This document shows, one piece after another, positions 1 through 7,996 of a stretch of DNA of 64,000 nt (the first letter of the stretch is position 1; every line of letters begins with the position of its first letter). Location of the stretch: NCBI GenBank assembly GCA_905236675.1, contig CAJOND010000002.1:22010-86009 (forward strand). Reading direction: 5' to 3'. The position numbers were made by a program, and so were the translations under genes. The DNA comes from Candidatus Rifleibacteriota bacterium (GTDB lineage Bacteria; Muiribacteriota; Ozemobacteria; Ozemobacterales; Ozemobacteraceae). The notes below the pieces were generated by a model, which was not told the origin of the DNA, did no database searches, and saw only the letters and a list, made by a program, of their open reading frames with translations.

Positions 1-1277
1 CGTTAGGTTGTTCAAAAAATACTTCAGATTCTGAACATTTAGCGAATCAATTTACAGCAACTGGCTGGGAATGGGTTGATAAACCAGAAAAATCTGACTT
101 AATTCTTATAAATACCTGTGGTTTCATCAACGATGCTAAAGAAGAATCATTACGAAACATTATGGAAGCTATTTCCATAAAAAAGAAAAATCCAAGCATA
201 AAACTAGTAGTTTTTGGTTGCTTAATAAAGAGATACCACAAAGAAATACAGGAACAGATTCCTGAAATAGATTATCTATTTGATTTTCTTACCCCAAAAG
301 AAGTTTCAAAGTTATGTAAATTAGCGGGTAAAAGCTATAAAGAACCTGATTATTCCAAGAGTAACAGATTTTTTAATCCAAAACATATAGGAATATTAAA
401 AATAGGTGAAGGCTGCAATAATAGATGCGCATATTGTGCAATACCCTATATAAGAGGATCTTATTATTCTTTTAAAGAAGAAGATATATTACAAGATTGT
501 GAAAATCTTGTAAAAACCGGAGCAAAAGAAATATCTGTTGTAGCTCAGGATATTACGAGATATGGCACTGATAAAGGTGGAGTTTGCCAACTTCCTTTAT
601 TGCTTAAAAATATATCTAGAATAAAAGGTGTTGAATGGATTAGACTTCATTATATGCATCCTAGAGGTCTAACAACAAAACTTATCGATGAGATTTTTAC
701 AATAAATAAAGTCCTCCCCTATTTCGATATTCCTTTTCAACATATTTCTGCAAAGCTTATAAAGTCTATGAATCGTCATACAACACCAGAGCACATGATA
801 AGTCTGATTAAGCATATTCGTTCAAATTACCCGAAAGGAATTATCAGAACAACCTTTATCGTAGGTTTTCCTGGTGAACAAAAACGTGATTTTGACAAAC
901 TAATAGATTTTATAGAAGAATATCCATTAGACAGAATAGGTGCTTTTATGTATTCACCTGAAGAAAACACTGCTGCTTTTTCTATGACACCTAAAGTCAG
1001 AGAATCTACCAAACAAGCACGGTTAGATCAGTTGATGACTCTTCAGCAACTTATAATTGAAGAAAGAAATAAAAAACTTATTGGGAATAAAATTGATGTT
1101 ATAATTGATGAAATATCAAAAAATGGAGAAGCTATTGGCAGAACCATTTATGATGCCTACGAAGTAGATAACATTACTACAATAAAAAATGCAAAGGGAT
1201 TTAAGCCAGGCGACATAGTTAAAGTTAAAATAACGGATGCTGATGCCTACGACTTTAAAGCAGAAATACAGAAATGA
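1..1277 (+). CDS. rimO: Ribosomal protein S12 methylthiotransferase RimO (5' end missing)
   Basis: Radical SAM enzyme that adds a methylthio group to an aspartate of ribosomal protein S12. The ORF track starts at an internal ATG (162), but the same frame is open to base 3 and encodes the family N-terminus LGCSKN followed by NTCGF and FGCL, whose three cysteines bind the auxiliary [4Fe-4S] cluster. The radical SAM motif CNNRCAYC follows, and a TRAM-like RNA-binding domain closes the protein (about the last 65 residues). Only the first few residues lie outside the window. Its stop overlaps the pgsA start (ATGA), so the two are probably co-transcribed. LGCSKN and the S12-type TRAM favour RimO over MiaB. 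Confidence 0.95.
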   Translation, partial: LGCSKNTSDSEHLANQFTATGWEWVDKPEKSDLILINTCGFINDAKEESLRNIMEAISIKKKNPSIKLVVFGCLIKRYHKEIQEQIPEIDYLFDFLTPKEVSKLCKLAGKSYKEPDYSKSNRFFNPKHIGILKIGEGCNNRCAYCAIPYIRGSYYSFKEEDILQDCENLVKTGAKEISVVAQDITRYGTDKGGVCQLPLLLKNISRIKGVEWIRLHYMHPRGLTTKLIDEIFTINKVLPYFDIPFQHISAKLIKSMNRHTTPEHMISLIKHIRSNYPKGIIRTTFIVGFPGEQKRDFDKLIDFIEEYPLDRIGAFMYSPEENTAAFSMTPKVRESTKQARLDQLMTLQQLIIEERNKKLIGNKIDVIIDEISKNGEAIGRTIYDAYEVDNITTIKNAKGFKPGDIVKVKITDADAYDFKAEIQK

Positions 1278-1885
1278 ATCTAGCAACTAAATTGACCATA
1301 GCGAGAGTAATCGCAATACCCATATTTATGATTGCTTTTCTGTGGAAAGCTCCTAATGAATCTTTAATAACTGATTGGGGCAAAATCATAGCAACACTAG
1401 TTTTTATAATTGCCGCTATTACTGATTATTATGATGGTTATCTTGCCAGGCGCTATAATATGGTTACAACTTTTGGTAAATTTATTGATCCAATTGCGGA
1501 CAAATTATTAGTGTCTGCTGCGCTTGTTATAATGGTTGCTTATCAGCCAATAACCTATACTTCCGCATGGATTGCAGTTATTATTATTGCAAGGGAATTT
1601 GCTGTTACAGGTCTAAGACTAATATGTGCAGAACAAGGAATTGTAATTGCTGCTTCCAAAGCAGGTAAATTCAAAACTGTTACTCAACTAACAGCTATTA
1701 TTACTACTTTATGCTTTATTTCTATACGAATAGTTCTTGAAACACAAAATCTAACAGATTATCTTACTCCATTTAAAGCTTATTACGGCTATGTAATATA
1801 TGCTCTTATGACTATTGCCGCAATAGCAACAATTTATTCAGGTTATGATTACTTCATTAAAAACAAATCCTTCCTGGAAAAATAG
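1274..1885 (+). CDS. pgsA: CDP-diacylglycerol--glycerol-3-phosphate 3-phosphatidyltransferase
   Basis: Inner-membrane enzyme that makes phosphatidylglycerophosphate, the committed step to phosphatidylglycerol. The 203-residue protein has several hydrophobic segments and the CDP-alcohol phosphatidyltransferase signature DYYDGYLARR...GKFIDPIADK, which matches D-x2-D-G-x2-A-R-x8-G-x3-D-x3-D. The start ATG overlaps the rimO stop by four bases, and the 3' end overlaps pgpA by about 41 bp. Synthase and the next-step phosphatase are therefore translationally linked. Confidence 0.95.
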   Translation: MNLATKLTIARVIAIPIFMIAFLWKAPNESLITDWGKIIATLVFIIAAITDYYDGYLARRYNMVTTFGKFIDPIADKLLVSAALVIMVAYQPITYTSAWIAVIIIAREFAVTGLRLICAEQGIVIAASKAGKFKTVTQLTAIITTLCFISIRIVLETQNLTDYLTPFKAYYGYVIYALMTIAAIATIYSGYDYFIKNKSFLEK

Positions 1886-2348
1886 ACCAGAAGCTAAAAG
1901 ACTAATCAGACTTCTAGGATCTTGCTGTTATCTTGGATATATAAAAAAATATCCAGGAACTTTTGGCAGTCTTCCTGGAATAGTATTCTTTCTAATAACT
2001 AAAAATTTAAACTTTTGGCTGCAAGGTTCTATATTAATTCTCTTCATTTTGTTTGCTATATTTATTTCTGAAGCCATGGAAGATATAGAAGAAACAAGAG
2101 ATCCTATAGAAATAGTTATTGATGAAGCTGCAGGAATGTGGGTTGCTTTATTTGGTCTTTGGGATATTAACCTAACTCTTATAATATTAGCATTTTTATT
2201 ATTTAGACTATTAGATTTCTTTAAACCTTTCCCCATCTCTATTTTTCAAACTTTTAGAGGTGGAAAAGGAATCGTTGCTGATGATGTAGCTGTCGGTATG
2301 GTAACAAATTTAATAATTCGTTTCTTACTAATTAAAAGTTTTTTTTAA
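1845..2348 (+). CDS. pgpA: Phosphatidylglycerophosphatase A
   Basis: Dephosphorylates phosphatidylglycerophosphate, the step after PgsA. Family motifs are clear in the 167 residues: KKYPGTFGSLPGI near residue 35, IVIDEAAGMW in the middle, RLLDFFKPFPI, and GGKGIVADDVAVG near the end, with three or four membrane segments. The start at 1845 lies inside pgsA. It gives a full-length N-terminus upstream of the first conserved motif, but a slightly later start cannot be excluded. It closes the rimO-pgsA-pgpA group; a 216-bp gap precedes flhA. Confidence 0.93.
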   Translation: MITSLKTNPSWKNRPEAKRLIRLLGSCCYLGYIKKYPGTFGSLPGIVFFLITKNLNFWLQGSILILFILFAIFISEAMEDIEETRDPIEIVIDEAAGMWVALFGLWDINLTLIILAFLLFRLLDFFKPFPISIFQTFRGGKGIVADDVAVGMVTNLIIRFLLIKSFF

Positions 2349-2443
2349 ATGCCATTTTTTTACATTAATACTTGATTGTGCACGGTATACACCAAACAAA
2401 AAAGTTATTTAATTCACAAAGTTAAAAAAAAATAAATTTACTA

Positions 2444-2473
2444 TTGCAAAGAAATAATTACCTGTACTATACT
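2444..2473 (+). promoter_or_regulatory. Candidate sigma-70 promoter for flhA
   Basis: TTGCAA (2444-2449), an 18-bp spacer and TATACT (2468-2473) lie 92 bp upstream of flhA in the only sizeable gap before it. No sigma-28-like site is visible here, which fits a separate class of control for the flhA group. Confidence 0.55.
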
Positions 2474-2564
2474 AAAACCTGTGCATAATATTATGGCAAA
2501 ATGCGTTATAAAAACCGCATAAATAGCCAATTTTAATCCAACAGGTAAGGAATTAATATTTTAA

Positions 2565-4670
2565 ATGGCAACAGCAACAAGTGGTAGTGCAATTAGAAGT
2601 GCCGTGCCCCTTTCTATGCTTTTTAAGAATCAAGATATCATCTTTGCCTTTGGTGTAGTAACCATAGTATTAGCTCTTATTATTCCCCTACCCTCTTTCT
2701 TATTAGATGTGTTATTGACATTAAATATTGCAATTTCATTAACTATATTATTAGTTGCAATTTTTAATCATGATGCACTACAATTTTCTGTATTTCCAAG
2801 TATATTGCTTGTTACAACTCTTTTTAGACTTGCATTAAATGTCAGCACTACTCGTATTATATTATCAGGACAAGGCCAAACAATGCATCTTATCAGATCT
2901 TTTGGTAATTTCGTTGTTGGTGGCAACTATGTTGTTGGTTTTGTTGTATTTTTAATACTAGTCTTAATACAATTCCTTGTTATTACAAAAGGTGCAGAAC
3001 GTGTAGCTGAAGTCCAGGCAAGATTTACTCTAGACGCTATGCCTATTAAAGGTATGGCAATTGATGCCGACTTAAACGCTGGTGCAATAGATCAGGATGA
3101 AGCTACAAGAAGACGATTAAACCTTTCCAGAGAAGCTGATTTTTTCGGTGCAATGGATGGTGCTAGTAAATTCGTTAAAAATGACTCTATAGCCGGCATA
3201 ATAATTACTGTTATTAATTTAATAGGTGGGATATTAATAGGAATTATTTCTCGTAATGAATCCGCTGCCGATGCACTAGCTGCTTATGCACTATATACAG
3301 TAGGTGATGGTCTTTGTTCTCAAATACCTAGTTTGCTTATATCTACTGCAACTGGTATTGTAGTAACACGTTCCAGATCTGATTCTAGTATGGGCGAAGA
3401 AGTAACTACACAGTTGTTCTCTAAAACAAAAATACTTGGTATTACTTCTGGTTCTCTACTATTTCTAGCTTTAATTCCAGGTTTACCTAAGCCAAGTTTC
3501 ATACTCTTAGCCATAATATTCGGAGTTTTAGCTTACATAAATAAGAAAAGTGATGATGAAGCTGAATTAAAACAACAAGAAACCAAAGAAGCAGAAAAGA
3601 AAGCAGAAGCTGCTAATAATGGTCCGGAAGATGTTTCTTCTCTTCTTACTGTAGATCAACTTGAATTAGAAATTGGTTATAATTTAATTCCTCTTTGCGA
3701 CACTAACCAAGGTGGCGATTTATTAAACAGAATTGCACTTATCAGACGCCAGATTGCCATGGATTTAGGTCTTATTGTTCCTGCAATCAGAATTAGAGAT
3801 AACATTCAATTAAATCAAAATGAATATGTATTTAAAATAAAAGGCAGTGAATATGCCTCTTATGAAATAATGCCAGACAATTATTTAGCAATGATAACAG
3901 AACCAGTTGCAAATAAAATAAATGGAATCGAAGTTCAAGAACCAGCCTTTGGTATGCCTGCAATTTGGATACCTGCTTCAATGAGAGACAAAGCTGAAAT
4001 GTCAGGGTATACGGTTGTTGATCCGTGCACTGTAATAGCTACACATCTTACCGAAATCATACGTAAAAATGCTGACGAAATCCTTGGTCGCCAAGAAGTT
4101 CAACAGTTACTTGACAGTATTAAAAAGACCAATCCGTTGCTTCATGATGAAGTTATTCCTAATATAATAAGTCAATCCGTTTTACTTAAAATTCTACAGA
4201 ATTTGCTTAGAGAAGGCGTTACTATAAAATATATTGGAAGTATATTAGAAGCTTTAGCTGATTGCAGAGGTATAAACGACCTTGACACTCTAACAGAAGT
4301 TGCTAGACAAGGACTTTCTAGACATATAGTCAAACCTTTACTCGGCTCGGACGGAGTATTGCGTGTTCTTTCTCTAGAACCTCAGCTTGAACAAAGCCTG
4401 GCTAATGCACTTCAAAAAGTTGATGGACAAGTTACACTTGCTATCGATCCAAATTCAGCATCAAAACTGCTTGAAAGAATAAGACTTAAAATTGAAGAAG
4501 TAATAAACGAAGGCTTTACGCCAATAATTCTTTGTAATTCTGCACTTCGACTTAGCATTAAGCGATTAACAGAACGAATGGCTCCAAAACTTAATGTTCT
4601 AGCTTATAATGAAATTCCAAATTCTATTAAGTTAGAATCAATAGGTTTAATATCTTTAAAGGGGAAATAA
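2565..4670 (+). CDS. flhA: Flagellar export gate protein FlhA
   Basis: Core component of the flagellar type III export gate; it forms the nonameric ring that receives substrates and couples export to proton flow. Length (701 residues) is typical. Membrane helices fill about residues 25-330. The FHIPEP-family signature is present around residue 150 (RFTLDAMPIKGMAIDADLNAG, with MPIKGM where many have MPGKQM), and RLALNVSTTRIIL precedes it. A charged linker near 330-350 leads to the cytoplasmic docking domain. It heads a group with a FlhG-like protein, flhG and flhF (gap of 3 bp to the next gene). Confidence 0.97.
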   Translation: MATATSGSAIRSAVPLSMLFKNQDIIFAFGVVTIVLALIIPLPSFLLDVLLTLNIAISLTILLVAIFNHDALQFSVFPSILLVTTLFRLALNVSTTRIILSGQGQTMHLIRSFGNFVVGGNYVVGFVVFLILVLIQFLVITKGAERVAEVQARFTLDAMPIKGMAIDADLNAGAIDQDEATRRRLNLSREADFFGAMDGASKFVKNDSIAGIIITVINLIGGILIGIISRNESAADALAAYALYTVGDGLCSQIPSLLISTATGIVVTRSRSDSSMGEEVTTQLFSKTKILGITSGSLLFLALIPGLPKPSFILLAIIFGVLAYINKKSDDEAELKQQETKEAEKKAEAANNGPEDVSSLLTVDQLELEIGYNLIPLCDTNQGGDLLNRIALIRRQIAMDLGLIVPAIRIRDNIQLNQNEYVFKIKGSEYASYEIMPDNYLAMITEPVANKINGIEVQEPAFGMPAIWIPASMRDKAEMSGYTVVDPCTVIATHLTEIIRKNADEILGRQEVQQLLDSIKKTNPLLHDEVIPNIISQSVLLKILQNLLREGVTIKYIGSILEALADCRGINDLDTLTEVARQGLSRHIVKPLLGSDGVLRVLSLEPQLEQSLANALQKVDGQVTLAIDPNSASKLLERIRLKIEEVINEGFTPIILCNSALRLSIKRLTERMAPKLNVLAYNEIPNSIKLESIGLISLKGK

Positions 4671-4673
4671 TAA

Positions 4674-5477
4674 ATGAAAGATCAAGCAACCTCTTTAAGA
4701 GCATTAAAAGCTAATTTTGATAGAATGGTTATAAAACCTAAAATCGAAACAGCTGATGATTTCTTGGAAAAAATGAAAGGAGTTTCACCTTTAAAAGCTT
4801 ATATACTGGTTTATCCTGACTATTTAAAGACCGAATTTCCTGAAATAGACGACTGGTTGTCTAAAATAGACAATACTTCTCAAACCTATCTTTGGGACCA
4901 GGCAGGATTAATTAGTAATAAGATACTTACTTCAAAACCTTCTGAATCTTTGTCTTTTCATGTATTATCAAAGCAGATGGCTATGCTGGACATGATAAGC
5001 AAAAATGATTCAGAACGTTATGAATTTTTAAGAAATTTATCAAACACTCTTGACAAACAAACAAAAATATGGGTTACCGTAAAAGCGAGTGAAATTTCAT
5101 ATTATACTTATTTATTCAATGCCTCAAATCTTCTTTACATCATGCTTCCAGACATTGAAGACAGTATTTTAAAGGGTTATGAAATTGTTAAAACAATTTA
5201 TAATTTGAAAATAGCAACGCCTATTCATCTTTTGGAATTTTCTTCAAAACCCTTTTTATCAGAAGATTTCCTGTGCAATAGAATAAAAAATGTTGCAAAA
5301 AAATTTTTAGGTATTGACCTTTATAATGGAGGAGTGGTACTCTCTAACTGTAGATACATCCCCCCAGTTAATGAAGGCAATCTAAACAGTATAAAAAATC
5401 AAACAGGCTCGTCCTGTTGTGATTTTATGTACTCTTTCAGTGAAAATATCATTAACTTACCATTAGGAACATATTAA
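4674..5477 (+). CDS. FlhG/MinD-like pseudo-ATPase with DQAxxLR N-terminus
   Basis: A 267-residue protein between flhA and flhG, not a family I recognise as a whole. Its N-terminus MKDQATSLRALKANF carries DQATSLR, the DQAxxLR motif that in known FlhG proteins forms the helix activating the GTPase FlhF. There is no Walker A loop. By eye, residues about 125-225 (ISYYTYLFNASNLLYIMLPD..., then NVAKKFLGIDLYNGGVVL) align with the second half of the neighbouring FlhG (ISKSVISFCQAADQVIVIS..., then NVAKEYLNNFEVHYLGCL). I infer a degenerate MinD-fold paralogue that donates the FlhF activator while the next gene supplies ATPase activity. Gap to flhG is one base. Coding status is certain; function is inference. 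Confidence 0.75.
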   Translation: MKDQATSLRALKANFDRMVIKPKIETADDFLEKMKGVSPLKAYILVYPDYLKTEFPEIDDWLSKIDNTSQTYLWDQAGLISNKILTSKPSESLSFHVLSKQMAMLDMISKNDSERYEFLRNLSNTLDKQTKIWVTVKASEISYYTYLFNASNLLYIMLPDIEDSILKGYEIVKTIYNLKIATPIHLLEFSSKPFLSEDFLCNRIKNVAKKFLGIDLYNGGVVLSNCRYIPPVNEGNLNSIKNQTGSSCCDFMYSFSENIINLPLGTY

Positions 5478-5478
5478 A

Positions 5479-6426
5479 ATGACCGAACCAGTAATGAAAT
5501 CTATTGAAGCCATTATAGCTGAAACCAAACAGGAAATTCAGCCATATGTTTTCAAAAGACTTGAAGCAAGAACTCCAAGAAAAGCAGGAGAAAAAATTGC
5601 TCGAACTATTACTGTAACATCAGGAAAAGGCGGCGTTGGGAAAACAAGCTTAGTAGCTAATTTAGCAATTTGCCTTGCTCAAGCTGGTCAAAGAGTTATT
5701 ATCCTTGATGCAGACCTTGGTTTAGCTAATATAGATGTTGTATTTGGCATCAGACCTCGCTATAATCTCATGGATGTTATTAATGGCGACATGGATATAG
5801 ACAAAATAATGGTATCTGGTCCTTATGGTATACAAATAATAGCTGGTGGTTCTGGCGTTATGGAATTAGCTGATTTAGAAAATGATAAAGCAGAACGCCT
5901 TTTTAAACAGCTACATTTTTTAGAAGATAAAACAGATTTCTTATTAATTGATACAGGCGCAGGCATCAGCAAAAGTGTCATATCTTTTTGTCAAGCTGCA
6001 GATCAAGTAATTGTTATTAGCACTACGGAGCCAACTTCTTTAGTAGATGCTTTTGGAATAATAAAAGTTTTAAGCAATAAAAGACCTGATTCTTACGTAT
6101 ATGCTTTAGTCAATAAAGTTGAAAATAATAAAGAAGGAGAACAAATCTTTAGAAGACTATCCAACGTAGCTAAGGAATATTTAAATAATTTTGAGGTGCA
6201 TTACTTAGGCTGTCTAAAACAAGACCGCAATATGCACATAGCGGTAAGGCAACAAACGCCGCTGATGATGTTTTCACCAATGTCAACGGCGGCAGTAGAA
6301 ATAAGAAAAATTGTTTCAGAGTCGTTTTACGAGTTACCAGAACAATTACAAAATAAAGATAGTAATAACGAAGGTTTTTTCAAAAGGCTAGCAAAAATAT
6401 TTAAAGGAGGAAAAAATAACGAATGA
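5479..6426 (+). CDS. flhG: Flagellar number regulator FlhG (MinD-like ATPase)
   Basis: ParA/MinD-family ATPase that, with FlhF, limits flagellar number and assists C-ring assembly. The deviant Walker A GKGGVGKTS is near residue 50, DADLGLANIDVVFG follows, and DTGAGIS is the Walker B region. The C-terminus (FFKRLAKIFKGGK) looks like an amphipathic membrane-targeting helix. Its first 30 residues (MTEPVMKSIEAIIAETKQ) lack the usual DQAxxLR helix, which is found instead on the protein encoded just upstream. The stop overlaps the flhF start (ATGA). The local order flhA-X-flhG-flhF reverses the common flhA-flhF-flhG order. Confidence 0.93.
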   Translation: MTEPVMKSIEAIIAETKQEIQPYVFKRLEARTPRKAGEKIARTITVTSGKGGVGKTSLVANLAICLAQAGQRVIILDADLGLANIDVVFGIRPRYNLMDVINGDMDIDKIMVSGPYGIQIIAGGSGVMELADLENDKAERLFKQLHFLEDKTDFLLIDTGAGISKSVISFCQAADQVIVISTTEPTSLVDAFGIIKVLSNKRPDSYVYALVNKVENNKEGEQIFRRLSNVAKEYLNNFEVHYLGCLKQDRNMHIAVRQQTPLMMFSPMSTAAVEIRKIVSESFYELPEQLQNKDSNNEGFFKRLAKIFKGGKNNE

Positions 6427-7898
6427 CCGATTTATACGAAACCATCGTTGCTGAAACTCCTTTCGAAGCAAATATTATTGCAGAAGAACGATATGGTAAA
6501 AACTACGAAGTAGTTAAAACAGATACCGTAAAAGAAAAGACCTTTTGGGGTTATAAAGAAATGGTTAGAATTACTGTAAGACCATTTATTAACCACTTTA
6601 ACAGTCATATGAATCAAAATAATTATTCTTTACAAAACCATTCAACTCCTAACCAACTAGATTCATTAAGTCATTATTCAGATAATAATAGCTTAAAAGA
6701 AACTCAAAGTTCTTATGAACCACGACAGGTTTCTGTTCCAATAAATGTTGCCAAAAATAATTATAGAAAAGCACAATCAAAGTTACGTATGTCCATTGAT
6801 GGAATCCATGATATTCAGGAAGAAAACGTAGAAACAAAATCAGAAAAAATAACAAACAATAAAGATTATTCTGAACTAAGAGATGATTTGTTAGAAAGTA
6901 TTAACGAATTAAGAAATGGTCGCAAAAAAGATAGAACCATAGCCGGGGAAATAAAAAACAATAGCATAACATCTAGAAAACTTGAAGAACTTCAAGAAAA
7001 AATAGAACTACTCACAGCTACGGTTTCAAAAATGGCTCAAAATTCCAACAACTTTCTCAAAGAGAATCAATTACCCCAGGGACTTTACGACGTAGAAAAA
7101 GAATTACAAGATATAGAAACGCCCCAGGAAATAATAAAAGAACTATTCAGAGATTTAAGATTAAATTGCGATAAAGAAACTTTATGCAAATCAAAAGACA
7201 CCTATAATGCAATACATAGTTTAATAAAAAATAAACTTTCAATCTCTTCTGAATTTGAAATAAAAAAGAGTTCGGCACCGCAGGTAATAGTTTTAATGGG
7301 TCCAACAGGTGTTGGAAAGACAACAACTATAGCAAAACTAGCAGCTAAGTTTTGTTTCAACACTGAAAAACCTATAAAAGCATGTTTTTTAAATATAGAC
7401 TTCTATAAATTAGGTGCAAAAGATCAATTACAAAAATATGCTGATATATTCCAGATTCCACTAGAAGATATTAGTTCTATAGCTAGTTTAGATTACTTCT
7501 TAAACAAACACAAAGATGATGATTTGATTATTGTTGATACAGCAGGCAGAAGTCAATATGCACACGAAGATCTTGAAGAATTAAAAGCCTATGTAAGCAG
7601 AATTCCAAATGCAACAAAATATTTAACCGTTTCTTCAACATCTAAATACAGTGATTTAAAAGAAATAGTTGCCAGCTTTGGACGCATAGGTTTTGACCAT
7701 ATTATTTTAACAAAAACAGACGAAACCAAAACTATAGGTCCTGCCGTAGGAATGCTTCTAAAGTCTAATAAGTCACTGGCCTATATAACTCATGGACAGG
7801 CAGTTCCAGAAGACTACAGAATTGCAGACTTCGATTTTTTTGAAGAAAAAATATTTCATTCTTTACAAAACTTCAATAATCATAGACAAGTTTTATAA
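6423..7898 (+). CDS. flhF: Flagellar SRP-type GTPase FlhF
   Basis: Signal-recognition-particle family GTPase that positions flagella. The 491 residues split into a short N-terminal domain with FWGYKEMVRITV, a long low-complexity basic/acidic linker (about residues 60-230), and the NG GTPase domain. G1 is GPTGVGKTT near residue 292, the DTYR-type G2 region is altered to DFYKLGAKDQL (arginine replaced by lysine), G3 is DTAGRS, and G4 is TKTDE. The gene begins inside the flhG stop (ATGA), so FlhG and FlhF are probably made in a coupled ratio. Confidence 0.95.
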   Translation: MTDLYETIVAETPFEANIIAEERYGKNYEVVKTDTVKEKTFWGYKEMVRITVRPFINHFNSHMNQNNYSLQNHSTPNQLDSLSHYSDNNSLKETQSSYEPRQVSVPINVAKNNYRKAQSKLRMSIDGIHDIQEENVETKSEKITNNKDYSELRDDLLESINELRNGRKKDRTIAGEIKNNSITSRKLEELQEKIELLTATVSKMAQNSNNFLKENQLPQGLYDVEKELQDIETPQEIIKELFRDLRLNCDKETLCKSKDTYNAIHSLIKNKLSISSEFEIKKSSAPQVIVLMGPTGVGKTTTIAKLAAKFCFNTEKPIKACFLNIDFYKLGAKDQLQKYADIFQIPLEDISSIASLDYFLNKHKDDDLIIVDTAGRSQYAHEDLEELKAYVSRIPNATKYLTVSSTSKYSDLKEIVASFGRIGFDHIILTKTDETKTIGPAVGMLLKSNKSLAYITHGQAVPEDYRIADFDFFEEKIFHSLQNFNNHRQVL

Positions 7899-7913
7899 GA
7901 AAAAACAAATATT

Positions 7914-7942
7914 TTCCTTTTTACTCCATTTTGGGGTATAAT
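7914..7942 (+). promoter_or_regulatory. Possible cheA promoter
   Basis: A perfect TATAAT (7937-7942) lies 55 bp upstream of cheA in the 98-bp flhF-cheA gap. The matching -35 position (about 7914-7919, TTTCCT-like) is poor, so strength is uncertain. It would uncouple the two Che genes from the flhA group. Confidence 0.4.
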
Positions 7943-7996
7943 TTGTAATCTGAAAAATGAAGTTATTAATTAAATAAACTTTAGCCGAGGCAATTG

